Source of the DNA: G965220075 sp965220075
Lineage (GTDB): Bacteria > Chloroflexota > UBA11872
Length of the DNA: 64,000 bases
Reading direction: 5' to 3'
Assembly (NCBI GenBank): GCA_965220075.1
Contig: OZ244806.1
Coordinates: forward strand, 682,001-746,000
Shown: in pieces, positions 44,026-53,077 of the stretch
How the letters are laid out: every line of letters starts with the position of its first letter
Position numbering within the stretch: position 1 is the stretch's first letter
Made by a program: the position numbers and the translations under genes
The notes under the pieces: generated by a model
Databases searched by the model: none
Told to the model about the DNA's origin: nothing
What the model saw: the letters and a program-made list of their open reading frames with translations, nothing else

Positions 44026-44811
44026 TTGCGCAAATCCACCAGGCTGCGTAGCGTCAGGCAGGGAGCGGCCCCCACCTTGCAGGCTGGAGCGCACACCTTG
44101 TTGAATCGTTTCAAACTTGGAATCGGGCGCGGCCGGGATTCGGCGACAGCGGACCCCGGCGTGAGCCCGCGCCCGCTGGAACAACGCACGCCGCGCCTGC
44201 CGCCCGGTCAGCGCGCGACCGCCAAATGGCCCGTGCTGCACTATCAGGAGCCGCGCAAGTACGACATGGCCACCTGGGACTTCCGCGTGTCGGGCCTGGT
44301 CGAGCAGGAAGTCAGCTGGAGCTGGGAGGAATTCACCGCGCTGCCCCACGTGGAGCTTGTCTCCGACATCCATTGCGTCACGCAGTGGAGCCGCTTCGAC
44401 AATCACTGGGAAGGGATCCACATACGCGAGGTGCTCCAGCGCGTGCAGCCCAAGCCTGATGCCCAATTCGTGATGGTGCACGCCGATCCCGGCTACACCA
44501 CCAACGTGACGCTGGCCGAGTTGGATCAGGACGATGTTCTTTTTGCGCTCAGACACGACGGACGTCCCTTGCCGCACGAGCACGGAGGCCCCCTGCGATT
44601 GGTTCTGCCCAGCCTCTACTTCTGGAAGAGTGCGAAGTGGGTGCGGGGTCTGGAGTTCATGGATCACGAGACGCCGGGGTTCTGGGAGAGAGGCGGCTAT
44701 CACGTGCGCGGCGATCCCTGGCTGGAGGAGCGCTTCGGGGGCAGGGTGCGTATGACCATGCAGGAAGCTCGTTCGCGCGCGCTGCGCGAGGGACGCCGCG
44801 TAGCGCCTTAG
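44026..44811 (+). CDS. Sulfite-oxidase-like molybdopterin-dependent oxidoreductase
   Basis: 261 aa from TTG 44026 (no alternative ATG before residue 80). Moco-domain marks: KYDMATWDFRVSGLVEQE, the Mo-ligand Cys in ELVSDIHCVTQWSRFDNHWEGI, FALRHDGRPLPHEHGGPLRLVLPSLYFWKSAKWVRGLEFM and ETPGFWERGGYHVRGDPW. It lacks the heme and dimerisation domains of eukaryotic sulfite oxidases and resembles YedY/MsrP-like or sulfite dehydrogenase catalytic subunits. I see no clear signal peptide, though the N-terminus is basic (RKSTRLRSVR). No partner subunit adjacent. Confidence 0.87.
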   Translation: MRKSTRLRSVRQGAAPTLQAGAHTLLNRFKLGIGRGRDSATADPGVSPRPLEQRTPRLPPGQRATAKWPVLHYQEPRKYDMATWDFRVSGLVEQEVSWSWEEFTALPHVELVSDIHCVTQWSRFDNHWEGIHIREVLQRVQPKPDAQFVMVHADPGYTTNVTLAELDQDDVLFALRHDGRPLPHEHGGPLRLVLPSLYFWKSAKWVRGLEFMDHETPGFWERGGYHVRGDPWLEERFGGRVRMTMQEARSRALREGRRVAP

Positions 44812-44896
44812 CCTGGGACTCCGCCGCCCACACGCGGCTCTTCCTTGTGTGCGCCTGATTCTCCAGGTCCGCCGGATAGCTCGTGCCGTGTTGCCA

Positions 44897-44915
44897 ACGG
44901 CTGGGAAGCAGCCGT
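44897..44915. terminator. Candidate bidirectional hairpin between convergent genes
   Basis: ACGGCTG (44897-44903) and CAGCCGT (44909-44915) with a 5-nt loop lie between the stops of the sulfite-oxidase-like gene (44811) and mutS2 (44945). No strong T-run on either side, so it is only a weak candidate. Confidence 0.4.
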
Positions 44916-44944
44916 CCCGCTAAACTGCGCGGCCGCCCGGTTGC

Positions 44945-47296
44945 CTAGCCGCGCGGTACGGCCTCGAACCTGATGACCGTGACCCCGTCGCCGCCCTCGC
45001 GCGGAGGGGCGTCGCTCGCCGTCGCCGCCACGGGGCTTCCCGACACGTGCTCGCGAACCGCGCGGCGCAACGCCCCGGTCCCCTTGCCGTGGATGACGCG
45101 CAGCTCGCTCATTCCGCTGAGCAGCGCGCGGTCCATCGCCGCGTCAACCAGTCCGCTGACCTCGGCCGCGCGCTCTCCCCGCACGTTGATCTCGCTTGGG
45201 ACGGCCCCAGTCGGGAGCGCTACCCGCTTGGCGGGCGCCCTGGGCTCCGGTGCCGCTATACGTAGAACCGATGTGGTCGGAACCCGAGTCCGCACGCTCC
45301 CGGCGCGCACCTCGATATCCCTTTCGTGCACGGCCGTGACCTCGGCGACGGCGGAGAAATTCTCCAGCTCCACGCGGTCGCCAACGGCCGGCGGACGCGA
45401 ATCGACCGCCGGCTCGTGCCGCGAAGACTGCTCGGGGGAATCGAGTCCGACGGTCAGCTTGCGCAGGCGGTCACGCAGCGCGGAGCGCCGCTGGCGGTCA
45501 CCGGAATCCGCCGTGCTCGTGGCGGCGCGGAGCAGCTCCTGAGCCTGGGCAACCAGCCGGCGGGCCTTGCGGCGCGTGTCACGCAGAATCTCGTGACGCT
45601 CGGACTCCAGCCCGGCAAGTCGGGCGTCGAGCTCGGCTTGTGCCGCGTCGGCCGCGCGCGCCGCGGCTTCGGCTTGCTCGCGCGCGCGGGCGGCCGCCTC
45701 GCGATCCAGGTGAATTGCTGAGATGGCGTCCTCGAAATCGTCTTGTCTCGCATCCAGCTGATTGCGGGCCGCGGCGATCAGGGTAGGGTCCAGACCCAGT
45801 CGCTGGGCGATGGCGAGCGCATTGCTCCGGCCCGGCGCGCCCATCACGAGCCGGTAGGTGGGTTGCAAAGTCTGGATATTGAATTCCACGCTGGCGTTGC
45901 GCGCTCGGGGGTCGTTATAGGCGAACGTCCTGAGCTCAGGGTGATGAGTAGTCACCATCACCGCCGCCCCGGAGTCGAGCAGACGCCTGAGAATCACCTG
46001 CGCCAGCGCGGCGCCCTCGCCGGGATCGGTGCCCGCGCCCAGTTCATCGGCCAGAAGGAGCACCCCCGGCCCGGCCCGCTGGATCATCGCTACCAGGTTG
46101 CGCATGTGAGACGAGAAGGTGCTCAGGCTCTGGTCGATGCTTTGCTCGTCGCCGATGTCGGCCAGCACCGAGCCGTACACCGCCGCCACCGAACCCGGCG
46201 CTGCCGGCAGGTGCATGCCGCAGGCGGCCATGAGATGAAGCAGGCCGACCGTCTTCAGCGCCACGGTCTTGCCCCCCGTGTTGGGTCCGGTCACGATCAG
46301 GGCCGAGAAGCCGTCCGGTGCGCCTGGCCGTAATTCAACGTCTATCGGCACCGCCTCGCCGGTCAGTAGTGGATGTCGAGCTTGTTTCAGAGAGAAAGAG
46401 CCGTCGCGCGCGATGGATGGCGCTACCGCATTCAGCTCCTCCGCGTAACGCGCCAAGGCCAGCGTGACGTCAAGCTCCGCCAGGCCCTCAACGCCGGCGG
46501 CGATGGCCTCCCGCTGGCCGCCCACTTGCGCCGAAAGTCGGACCAGGACGCGCTCGATCTCGTGGCGCTCGGCGGCCTCCAACTCGCGTAGCTGATTGTT
46601 GACTTCAATCGCCTGGTTCGGCTCCATGAAGAGCGTCGCGCCGCTGGCGGACACGTCGTGCACGATGCCGCCGAAGAGAGAGCGGTGCTCCTCCTTGACG
46701 GGCACGACCAGGCGCCCGGCGCGTTGAGTCACGATGGGCGCCTGCAGGAAGCGGCGCGCGCTGGCCGACTGCACGAGCCGCTGCATCGAAAGCTCCAGGT
46801 CGGCGCGTCCGCGGCGGAGTTGCGCGCGTATCGACGCCAGCTTGTTGGACGCCGTGTCGCGGACTCCGCCGCCCTCGTCGAGCGTGGCGTCGATGCGGCG
46901 CTCCAGCGCCGTGAGCGGCTCCAGCGGGCTTACCAGGCGCCACAGATCGGGAATCTCCATCCGTCGCGGGTGGAGGTTCCGGCGTGCGCGGCGCACCGCG
47001 CCTAGCTGGTCGCCGATCGTCCGTAGCTGCGGTGGATCGAGTCGCGCGCCGCGCTCCGCCAAACCGGCTGCTTCGCGAACGTCGTGAGCGCTGCCCACGG
47101 AGAAAGACGGCTCGGCCGACAGCAGACGGCGCGCCTCGGAAGTGCGCCGCAGTCGCGCGCCGACCGTGTCGCGGCTGGTCGCGGGCTCTAGCTTAGAGAC
47201 CAGCTCGCGGCTGCGAGAGAACGCGGCGTAGCCGGCCGCACGACTCAGCACCTGGGGCAGCTCGAGCAACTCGAGGCTGCGTGCGTCGATCGACAT
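44945..47296 (-). CDS. mutS2: Endonuclease MutS2
   Basis: 783 aa. MutS-family ATPase lacking mismatch-recognition domain I, with Walker A GPNTGGKT at 337-344, LADIGDEQSIDQSLSTFSSH, Walker B-type LLLADELGAGTDPGEG, a long coiled coil (DLDREAAARAREQAEAAARAADAAQAELDARL) and a C-terminal Smr nuclease domain (VRGERAAEVSGLVDAAMDRALLSGMSELRVIHGKGTGALRRAV). Acts on branched DNA or collided ribosomes in other bacteria. ATG start 47296. Confidence 0.96.
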   Translation of the reverse strand: MSIDARSLELLELPQVLSRAAGYAAFSRSRELVSKLEPATSRDTVGARLRRTSEARRLLSAEPSFSVGSAHDVREAAGLAERGARLDPPQLRTIGDQLGAVRRARRNLHPRRMEIPDLWRLVSPLEPLTALERRIDATLDEGGGVRDTASNKLASIRAQLRRGRADLELSMQRLVQSASARRFLQAPIVTQRAGRLVVPVKEEHRSLFGGIVHDVSASGATLFMEPNQAIEVNNQLRELEAAERHEIERVLVRLSAQVGGQREAIAAGVEGLAELDVTLALARYAEELNAVAPSIARDGSFSLKQARHPLLTGEAVPIDVELRPGAPDGFSALIVTGPNTGGKTVALKTVGLLHLMAACGMHLPAAPGSVAAVYGSVLADIGDEQSIDQSLSTFSSHMRNLVAMIQRAGPGVLLLADELGAGTDPGEGAALAQVILRRLLDSGAAVMVTTHHPELRTFAYNDPRARNASVEFNIQTLQPTYRLVMGAPGRSNALAIAQRLGLDPTLIAAARNQLDARQDDFEDAISAIHLDREAAARAREQAEAAARAADAAQAELDARLAGLESERHEILRDTRRKARRLVAQAQELLRAATSTADSGDRQRRSALRDRLRKLTVGLDSPEQSSRHEPAVDSRPPAVGDRVELENFSAVAEVTAVHERDIEVRAGSVRTRVPTTSVLRIAAPEPRAPAKRVALPTGAVPSEINVRGERAAEVSGLVDAAMDRALLSGMSELRVIHGKGTGALRRAVREHVSGSPVAATASDAPPREGGDGVTVIRFEAVPRG

Positions 47297-47364
47297 GAAT
47301 CAGCGTCCGCTCGCCGTCGCGCATGGGACTCGCGAACCGTCAACAAGGCTCATCGGAAGTACAG

Positions 47365-47997
47365 CTAGTTGCGCTGGGCGTCGCGCTTCGCCGTCACCCG
47401 GCGCTGCAAGCCGTGAAGCCGGTCCGCGACAAGCTCCCGCTCGGCCTCGAGAAGCTCGTCCACGCTGGCTGATTCGAGCAGTTTCTGCCGGGCGCCGTCG
47501 TCTACATCGAGGACTGCGCCAACTAAGTAGGCCAACTTCTCAGGATCGCGCGGAGCCGCCGGCGGCGTGCCGTAGCCCGCCTGCAGTTCTAATAGCAGCG
47601 CCATCGTTTCTCGGAACGCGCCACGAAGTTTGAAGGCGGACTCCGCCACCGCGCGCGGATCTTTGGTTGGAAACGGCGTCTCGGTCACCTCGCCTACTAC
47701 GTGCGGGGTCTTTTGCACCAGCGCGTCGATCCGGAACCGCCGCTCGCCAATGGCCAAAACGATCATGCGCCCGTCAGCCAACGTCTCCATACGGGTAATG
47801 CGCGCGGTCGTACCCACCTCATGCGGAGTGGCGGACTCCCCCACTTCATTCCCGTGTTTGATCAAAACGACGCCGAACGGCAGATCGGAACTGCGGCAGC
47901 AGCCGATCATCTCCAGGTAACGCGGCTCGAAGATGTGCAGGGGAAGCTCAGCGCCGGGAAAGAGCACTGTGTTAAGCGGGAACAGGTCTAACCGCAT
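47365..47997 (-). CDS. LON substrate-binding-domain protein
   Basis: 210 aa containing only the N-terminal LON (PUA-like) domain: LFPLNTVLFPGAELPLHIFEPRYLEMI, FGVVLIKHGNEVG, GTTARITRMETLADGRMIVLAIGERRFRID, and a helical C-terminus ending in ELVADRLHGLQRR. No ATPase or protease domain, so it is one of the free-standing LON proteins whose role is unknown. Upstream of mutS2 on the same strand with a 68-nt gap. Confidence 0.93.
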   Translation of the reverse strand: MRLDLFPLNTVLFPGAELPLHIFEPRYLEMIGCCRSSDLPFGVVLIKHGNEVGESATPHEVGTTARITRMETLADGRMIVLAIGERRFRIDALVQKTPHVVGEVTETPFPTKDPRAVAESAFKLRGAFRETMALLLELQAGYGTPPAAPRDPEKLAYLVGAVLDVDDGARQKLLESASVDELLEAERELVADRLHGLQRRVTAKRDAQRN

Positions 47998-48342
47998 GCG
48001 CGGAGTCTACGCCCATGAACGTCCGTGCGCGGCCGGTGTGGGTGTCCTCCCGTCCGTCACCCCGGCGGAAGCCGGGGTCCAGTCCCACAATCCCCTCCGG
48101 GCAAAAGAGCTCTGGTGAGGGTGCCTTCCCGCACCTCCATTCCGTCGGAGTCCGGGGCGCGCGCGCCTGCCGGCGGCCGTGCTCAAAATCTCAGCCTGTA
48201 GGCAGTCCATAACCGTCAACGGCGCGTAGTCTGGACCACCAGCCCCACCGCCCAAGGCCACGGGAGTGTCTCTCGCCGCCATCACGCGCGGCGATCAAAG
48301 GAACCCACCATCCTCCCCCGACCCGGCTTGACGGAGCGAGGA
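47998..48342. other. Intergenic region with a REP-like hairpin
   Basis: About 345 nt upstream of the MarR promoter. A hairpin with arms ACCCCGGC (48059-48066) and GCCGGGGT (48071-48078) belongs to the family also at 25472-25493 and 52654-52675. No gene or RNA recognised in the rest. Confidence 0.5.
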
Positions 48343-48371
48343 TTGTCAAGTTACCATCCAGTCCATATGGT
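48343..48371 (+). promoter_or_regulatory. Promoter of the MarR-ABC exporter operon
   Basis: TTGTCA (48343-48348), a 17-nt spacer, and TATGGT (48366-48371). A start near 48378 would leave only about 12 nt before the MarR ATG at 48390, and no Shine-Dalgarno is seen, so the transcript may be near-leaderless. Confidence 0.6.
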
Positions 48372-48372
48372 A
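48352..48372. promoter_or_regulatory. Probable MarR operator overlapping the -10 element
   Basis: Inverted repeat TACCAT-N9-ATGGTA. It spans the promoter spacer and -10, exactly where an autorepressing MarR dimer would block RNA polymerase. Confidence 0.6.
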
Positions 48373-48389
48373 GACCGTCCACATTATTG

Positions 48390-48911
48390 ATGAATCAGGC
48401 GCTCACCGAAACCACGGCGACGGCCTGCGCCGCGAGTGAGCTCATCGACCTCACTACGCGGCTCGGCCGTATCGCGCGTCGCTTCGCCCGTGCCCACTTG
48501 GACGATTTCGGTCTGACGCTGCCCCTCTACCGCACCTTGCGTATCGCGCGGCGCCGCCCCCGGCGGATGAGTGAACTGACTGATGTACTAATGCTCAGCA
48601 AACAAGCTGTTTCGCAGACCGTCGACGCGCTGGTCAAGTCCGGGTTGCTAACCCGCACTGAAGATCCGCAGGATCGCCGCCACACCCTCGTGGCGGCCAC
48701 GCCGGAAGGCGAGCGCCGGATCGAGGCGTTCGACGCCGCCTTCGCGCGCTACATGGCGGACATGCTCGCTGTTATGCCGGCTGACGAGCAGGCGGAACTG
48801 GCCGAGGCGCTTGCGAATCTCAACACCCTGCTCGTACAGCGGCGCGACAGCGGTTACTTTCGTAGCTCCAGGGGCTCTAGCGCGACGACTAGCGGGCAGG
48901 ATTTGACTTGA
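48390..48911 (+). CDS. MarR-family transcriptional regulator
   Basis: Winged-helix dimeric regulator, about 173 aa from ATG 48390 (a TTG directly before it is also in frame). DNA-binding core: RMSELTDVLMLSKQAVSQTVDALVKSGLLTRTEDPQDRRHTLVAATPEGERRI. Its TGA overlaps the TTG start of the first ABC gene, so the three genes form one operon. It probably represses this exporter operon through the palindrome at 48352-48372 and is released by a ligand; ligand unknown. Confidence 0.92.
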   Translation: MNQALTETTATACAASELIDLTTRLGRIARRFARAHLDDFGLTLPLYRTLRIARRRPRRMSELTDVLMLSKQAVSQTVDALVKSGLLTRTEDPQDRRHTLVAATPEGERRIEAFDAAFARYMADMLAVMPADEQAELAEALANLNTLLVQRRDSGYFRSSRGSSATTSGQDLT

Positions 48912-50734
48912 AACCCGGCAACCGACCGAGGCGGGCCGCGCGCCGGCGCGCGGCGGTGAGCAGCGCGGCGATTCTGCTCCGCTTGGTAGCGGACGCCCGG
49001 CGGCACCGCCTGATAGCAATCGCGACGCTGATGGCGACGCTGGTCGCAACCGCCGCGGACCTCGTGATTCCGCTTCTTCTCCAGACCGGTATTGATGACG
49101 GCGTGACGCAGCGCAATAGCGGCGTGCTGATCGTCGTGGCCGTGCTGGTGGTCGTGATCACCGCGGGGCGCGGCGTTTTTCAGTTCGGCCGCACGTTCCT
49201 CGCCGAGCTCCTCAGCCAGCGGTTCGTGTTCGCCCTTCGGAATCGACTCTACGAGCACATACACGCGCTCTCGTTTCGCTTTCACGACGAGGCGCGTACC
49301 GGCGAGCTGATGGCGCGCACGACCAGCGACGTGGATCGCGTCGGACGCTTCGTGTCGATGGGACTCTTCCAGATGATCCAGATCGTGCTCGTGATGAGCG
49401 GGATCGCGATCATCCTCATCTTGAAGGAGTGGCAGCTGGCCCTGATGGCGCTGCTGATCGTGCCCGCCATGACGGTGATGTCGGTCGCGTTCGCCAGGCG
49501 TATCCGCCCCCTATTCGAGCAGGTTCAGCAGGCCTGGGCCGACTTGAACGTAGTGGTGCAAGAAAACCTCGCGGGCGCCCGCGTGGTGCGCGCCTTTGCT
49601 CAAGAGGCGGCGGAGGAAAAGCGGTTCCGGCCGGTCAGCGTACGGCTCACCGACCGGATGGTGGGCGTGATGCGCCTCTTCGCGGTGCGCATGCCGCTCT
49701 TCAACCTGATCGTTGGTCTTGGCCAGGTGGCGGTGCTTTGGTTTGGCGGCTGGAAGGTCATTCAGGGCGATATGTCGCTTGGCGATCTGGTCGCCTTCAA
49801 CACCTATCTGCTGCTGTTCATGCTGCCGGTGCGAATGCTGGGCTTCGCTATCAACAGCTTTGCCCGCGCGGTGGCCTCGGGACAGCGAATCTTCGAGATT
49901 CTGGATGCCGAGTCGGAGGTCGCGGACGCACCGGATGCGGCACCGCTCGAGCGTCCGCGCGGCGACGTGGCATTTGAGAACGTGAGCCTGGAACAGGCCG
50001 GCCGTCCGGTACTGCGGGACATCAGTTTTCGGGTTGCGGCCGGTCAGGCGCTGGGCATCGTGGGCGCCACCGGTTCCGGCAAGAGCTCCATCATCAATCT
50101 ATTGCCGCGCTTCTACGATCCGAGCAACGGTCGCGTGACCATCGACGGCCGCGACCTCACGACTCTGCAAGTAGCCTCGGTGCGCGCCCAAATCGGCATC
50201 GTCCACCAGGAGCCGTTCGTTTTCGCCACGAGCATTCGCGAGAACATCGCCTACGGGCGTCCGGCGGCAACCGACGAGCAGATCCACCAGGCCGCGCGGG
50301 CGGCACAGATTCATGACTTCATCGCGGACCTGCCCAAGGGCTATCAGACTCCGGTGGGCGAACGGGGGGTGACCCTCTCCGGCGGTCAGAAGCAGCGCAT
50401 CGCGATCGCGCGGGCGCTGCTTCTCGATCCATGCGTGCTGGTTCTGGATGAGTCGACCTCGAGCGTGGATACCTGGACCGAGCGGGCCATCCAGGACGCG
50501 CTGCGCCAAGCCATGCGGGGCCGCACCACTTTCATCATCAGTCAACGCGTTCGGAGCGTGCGCGACGCCGCCGAGATCATCGTGCTGGGCGACGGGCGGA
50601 TCGTTCAGCGCGGACGGCATGACGAGCTTGTCGAGTCCGATGGACTGTATCGGGACATGTGGACGGCTCAGGAGCTGGAAGCCGAGCGCTTGCGTGCCGA
50701 GAAGTCGGCTGCCGTGGTCGCGGGGGGCGTGTAA
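48908..50734 (+). CDS. ABC exporter subunit A (TM-NBD half-transporter)
   Basis: 608 aa with six TM helices and one NBD. Walker A GATGSGKSS, Q-loop in GIVHQEPFVF, signature VTLSGGQKQR, Walker B VLVLDESTSSVD with catalytic Glu. The H-loop His is replaced by Gln (IISQRVRSVRD), the pattern of the degenerate site in heterodimeric exporters such as LmrCD/BmrCD. TTG start overlapping the marR stop (TTGA). Pairs with the next gene to form a drug or lipid exporter at the membrane. Confidence 0.92.
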   Translation: MKPGNRPRRAARRRAAVSSAAILLRLVADARRHRLIAIATLMATLVATAADLVIPLLLQTGIDDGVTQRNSGVLIVVAVLVVVITAGRGVFQFGRTFLAELLSQRFVFALRNRLYEHIHALSFRFHDEARTGELMARTTSDVDRVGRFVSMGLFQMIQIVLVMSGIAIILILKEWQLALMALLIVPAMTVMSVAFARRIRPLFEQVQQAWADLNVVVQENLAGARVVRAFAQEAAEEKRFRPVSVRLTDRMVGVMRLFAVRMPLFNLIVGLGQVAVLWFGGWKVIQGDMSLGDLVAFNTYLLLFMLPVRMLGFAINSFARAVASGQRIFEILDAESEVADAPDAAPLERPRGDVAFENVSLEQAGRPVLRDISFRVAAGQALGIVGATGSGKSSIINLLPRFYDPSNGRVTIDGRDLTTLQVASVRAQIGIVHQEPFVFATSIRENIAYGRPAATDEQIHQAARAAQIHDFIADLPKGYQTPVGERGVTLSGGQKQRIAIARALLLDPCVLVLDESTSSVDTWTERAIQDALRQAMRGRTTFIISQRVRSVRDAAEIIVLGDGRIVQRGRHDELVESDGLYRDMWTAQELEAERLRAEKSAAVVAGGV

Positions 50735-50737
50735 CCA

Positions 50738-52579
50738 ATGGCTATGAGCGGACAGTGGGCCCTCGGGGTTGGTCGCGGAACCGGCGAGCAGCGCGCCTAT
50801 GACCACCGCATCGCACGGCGTCTGATCGAGTATCTGCGCCCTCATGCGAAGGCCCTGAGTCTTGCCATTGTTCTCGTGCTGGTGAGCTCCGCCGCCGGTC
50901 TCATGGGGCCGCTGCTTCTCAGATTTGGCATCGACGACGGCATCAGGCAGGGCGACGCGCAGGTGCTGATGGTCGTGGGCGTGATCTACCTGGCCAGCCT
51001 GGCGGTGATGTGGGTCACGGGCTACTGGCAGGTGCGCATCATTGCCACCGTGGGCCAGCGGAGCCTGCTGCGGCTGCGCGGCAACCTGTTCGCGAAGCTC
51101 CAGCGCCTGTCGCTGGCCTATTACAGCCGCCATCCGCTGGGCGCCGTGACCTCGCGCATAACCAACGATATGGACGTCCTGAGCGAGTTCGTCACCCTGG
51201 GCATTGTGAGCCTGGTCGGCGGCACGTTCTCGCTGCTCGTCATCATCGTCATGATGTTCACTTTCGATCTCCGGCTGAGCGCCGTGACTCTGGCGGTGCT
51301 GCCTTTGATGTGGCTCGCCAGTGCTCTATTCAGCCGCCTCGCGCGGCGCGCCTTTCGCGAGGTTCGTACCACCGTGGGAGATGTCTACGCCAACCTGCAG
51401 GAGAGCATCGACGGGGTGAAGACCGCGCAGTCCTTCGTGCGGGAGCGGGCGAACACCCGGCAATTCGAGCAGACCAACCAGCGCAATGTGAACGCCAGCA
51501 TTCGGGCGGGCGCCGTCATGGCCGGTTTCATCCCCGTCGTGGATACGATATCGGCGGTCGCGACGGCCCTGGTCATCGGCGTGGGCGGCGCCTTCGTAGT
51601 TGGCGGCAGCATGGATCCGGGTGTCATGATCGGCTTCCTTGCCCTGACCACGCGCTTTTTCCAGCCCATTCAGGAGCTCACGCGCCTCTACAACCAGGTC
51701 CAGTCCACCATGGCGGCGGGGGAGAAGATCTTCGAAGTGATCGACGAGCCCGAAGACGTTACCGACCGCGCCGGCGCCTCCGATATGCCCCTGATCAAGG
51801 GGCGGGTGGAGTTCGACGGCGTGTCCTTCCACTACGAGCAAGAGGACGTGCTGAGCGATGTGTCATTCAGCATCGAGCCCGGCCTGAGGGTCGCTCTGGT
51901 TGGGCCGACTGGCGCCGGCAAGACCACCACCATCAATCTGCTGGCGCGTTTCTACGACGTGCAAGAGGGTGAGATACGCATCGATGGACGCCCCATTACG
52001 ACCGTTACCCAGCACTCGCTGCGCAGCCAGATGGGGATCGTCCCGCAGGACAGCTTCCTGTTCTCCGGCAGCGTGCACGACAACATCGCGTTCGCGCGCC
52101 CGGGGGCGGCGCGCTCCGACGTGATCGAGGCCGCGCGCGCCGTGGGGGCGCACGACTTCATCTCGCAACTGCCCGATGGTTACGACACCGAGGTACGCGA
52201 ACGGGGCGCGCGCCTCTCCGCCGGCCAGCGGCAGCTTGTTAGCTTCGCCCGCGCTCTCCTGGCCGATCCGCGCATTCTGATGCTCGACGAGGCCACTTCG
52301 AGCGTGGACGCCCACACTGAGCTGGTGATTCAGGCCGGGCTGGAACGGCTGATGAAGGGACGCACGACGTTCGTAATCGCGCACCGGCTCGCGACCGTAC
52401 GCGACGCCGATTTGATTCTGGTTTTCCAGGACGGTGAGATCGTGGAACGCGGCGCACACGCCGAGCTGCTGGCGGCTGAGGGTCTCTACCACAAGCTCTA
52501 CACCACCGGCTTTCCCGGCAAGGAGACCGCCGAGCCGCCCGCGCCCGTGGCGGCGCCGCACCGCCGCGGCTGGTTCTAG
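50738..52579 (+). CDS. ABC exporter subunit B (TM-NBD half-transporter)
   Basis: 613 aa. N-terminal TM domain, then NBD with Walker A GPTGAGKTT, Q-loop GIVPQDSFLF, signature ARLSAGQRQLV (variant of LSGGQ), Walker B ILMLDEATSSVD, and an intact H-loop (IAHRLATVRD). It supplies the canonical Walker B/H-loop that its partner lacks. ATG 3 nt after the upstream stop. The pair is expected to act as a heterodimer. Confidence 0.92.
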   Translation: MAMSGQWALGVGRGTGEQRAYDHRIARRLIEYLRPHAKALSLAIVLVLVSSAAGLMGPLLLRFGIDDGIRQGDAQVLMVVGVIYLASLAVMWVTGYWQVRIIATVGQRSLLRLRGNLFAKLQRLSLAYYSRHPLGAVTSRITNDMDVLSEFVTLGIVSLVGGTFSLLVIIVMMFTFDLRLSAVTLAVLPLMWLASALFSRLARRAFREVRTTVGDVYANLQESIDGVKTAQSFVRERANTRQFEQTNQRNVNASIRAGAVMAGFIPVVDTISAVATALVIGVGGAFVVGGSMDPGVMIGFLALTTRFFQPIQELTRLYNQVQSTMAAGEKIFEVIDEPEDVTDRAGASDMPLIKGRVEFDGVSFHYEQEDVLSDVSFSIEPGLRVALVGPTGAGKTTTINLLARFYDVQEGEIRIDGRPITTVTQHSLRSQMGIVPQDSFLFSGSVHDNIAFARPGAARSDVIEAARAVGAHDFISQLPDGYDTEVRERGARLSAGQRQLVSFARALLADPRILMLDEATSSVDAHTELVIQAGLERLMKGRTTFVIAHRLATVRDADLILVFQDGEIVERGAHAELLAAEGLYHKLYTTGFPGKETAEPPAPVAAPHRRGWF

Positions 52580-52684
52580 CGGCGATTCCCGCCAGCCTCG
52601 TCTACAAATGCGCGCACGTGAAGAGCAATTCGAGCGTGCACGCCCCCTCCGTCACCCCGGCGGAAGGCCGGAGGTCAGAGTAGC

Positions 52685-52805
52685 GGCGGGTTTCAAACCC
52701 GCCCGTGCACCGATCGTGGACCTGGCGATGCCCGTTCCATGGACTCCCAATACACCCAGAACCGTGCCGCCGGTCATCCGTCTGGATTCCCGCGTGCGCG
52801 GGAAT
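52685..52805. repeat. REP-like palindromes between ABC exporter and GT2 genes
   Basis: GGCGGGTTT-C-AAACCCGCC at 52685-52703 is the same type as the palindrome inside the methylase gene at 17575-17603; ATTCCCGCG-TG-CGCGGGAAT at 52786-52805 is the same type as 17497-17517. Confidence 0.75.
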
Positions 52806-52821
52806 GACGGACGTTTGTCCC

Positions 52822-52910
52822 CGTTGGTGGTGAGCCTGTCGAACCACGCCCTTCGACAAGCTCAGAGCCTGCCCCGTACCCCGATACGGGGGCGAACGGA
52901 CCTGGAGGCG
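52822..52910. repeat. 89-bp dispersed repeat, copy 2
   Basis: Same length as and near-identical to 14283-14371. Its first hairpin (TGAGCCTGTCGAA against TTCGACAAGCTCA) pairs at 12 of 13 positions, and the second has CCCCGTA/TACGGGG arms. Confidence 0.85.
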
Positions 52911-53077
52911 TTCCCGTGTCCATGGACAGCCAGCCTCCGTAGCGGCGGCCTTTAGCCGGCCGGCATCTGCGACGGGGGCCTGAGTCCAGTCTTCCTCCGC
53001 ACGAATGAAGAGCCACCACGCCTCCGGAGTTCATGGCTAAGGAGTTCCGCCGGCGCGCCCGCCCGTCGAGCCGGCCC

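Larger units (their letters stand above)
52580..53077. other. Repeat-rich intergenic region
   Basis: About 500 nt with no supported gene and at least four palindromic units: a degraded CACCCCGGC/GCCGG hairpin (52654-52675), a GGCGGGTTT/AAACCCGCC palindrome (52685-52703), an ATTCCCGCG/CGCGGGAAT hairpin (52786-52805), and the second copy of the 89-bp repeat (52822-52910). Confidence 0.75.
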
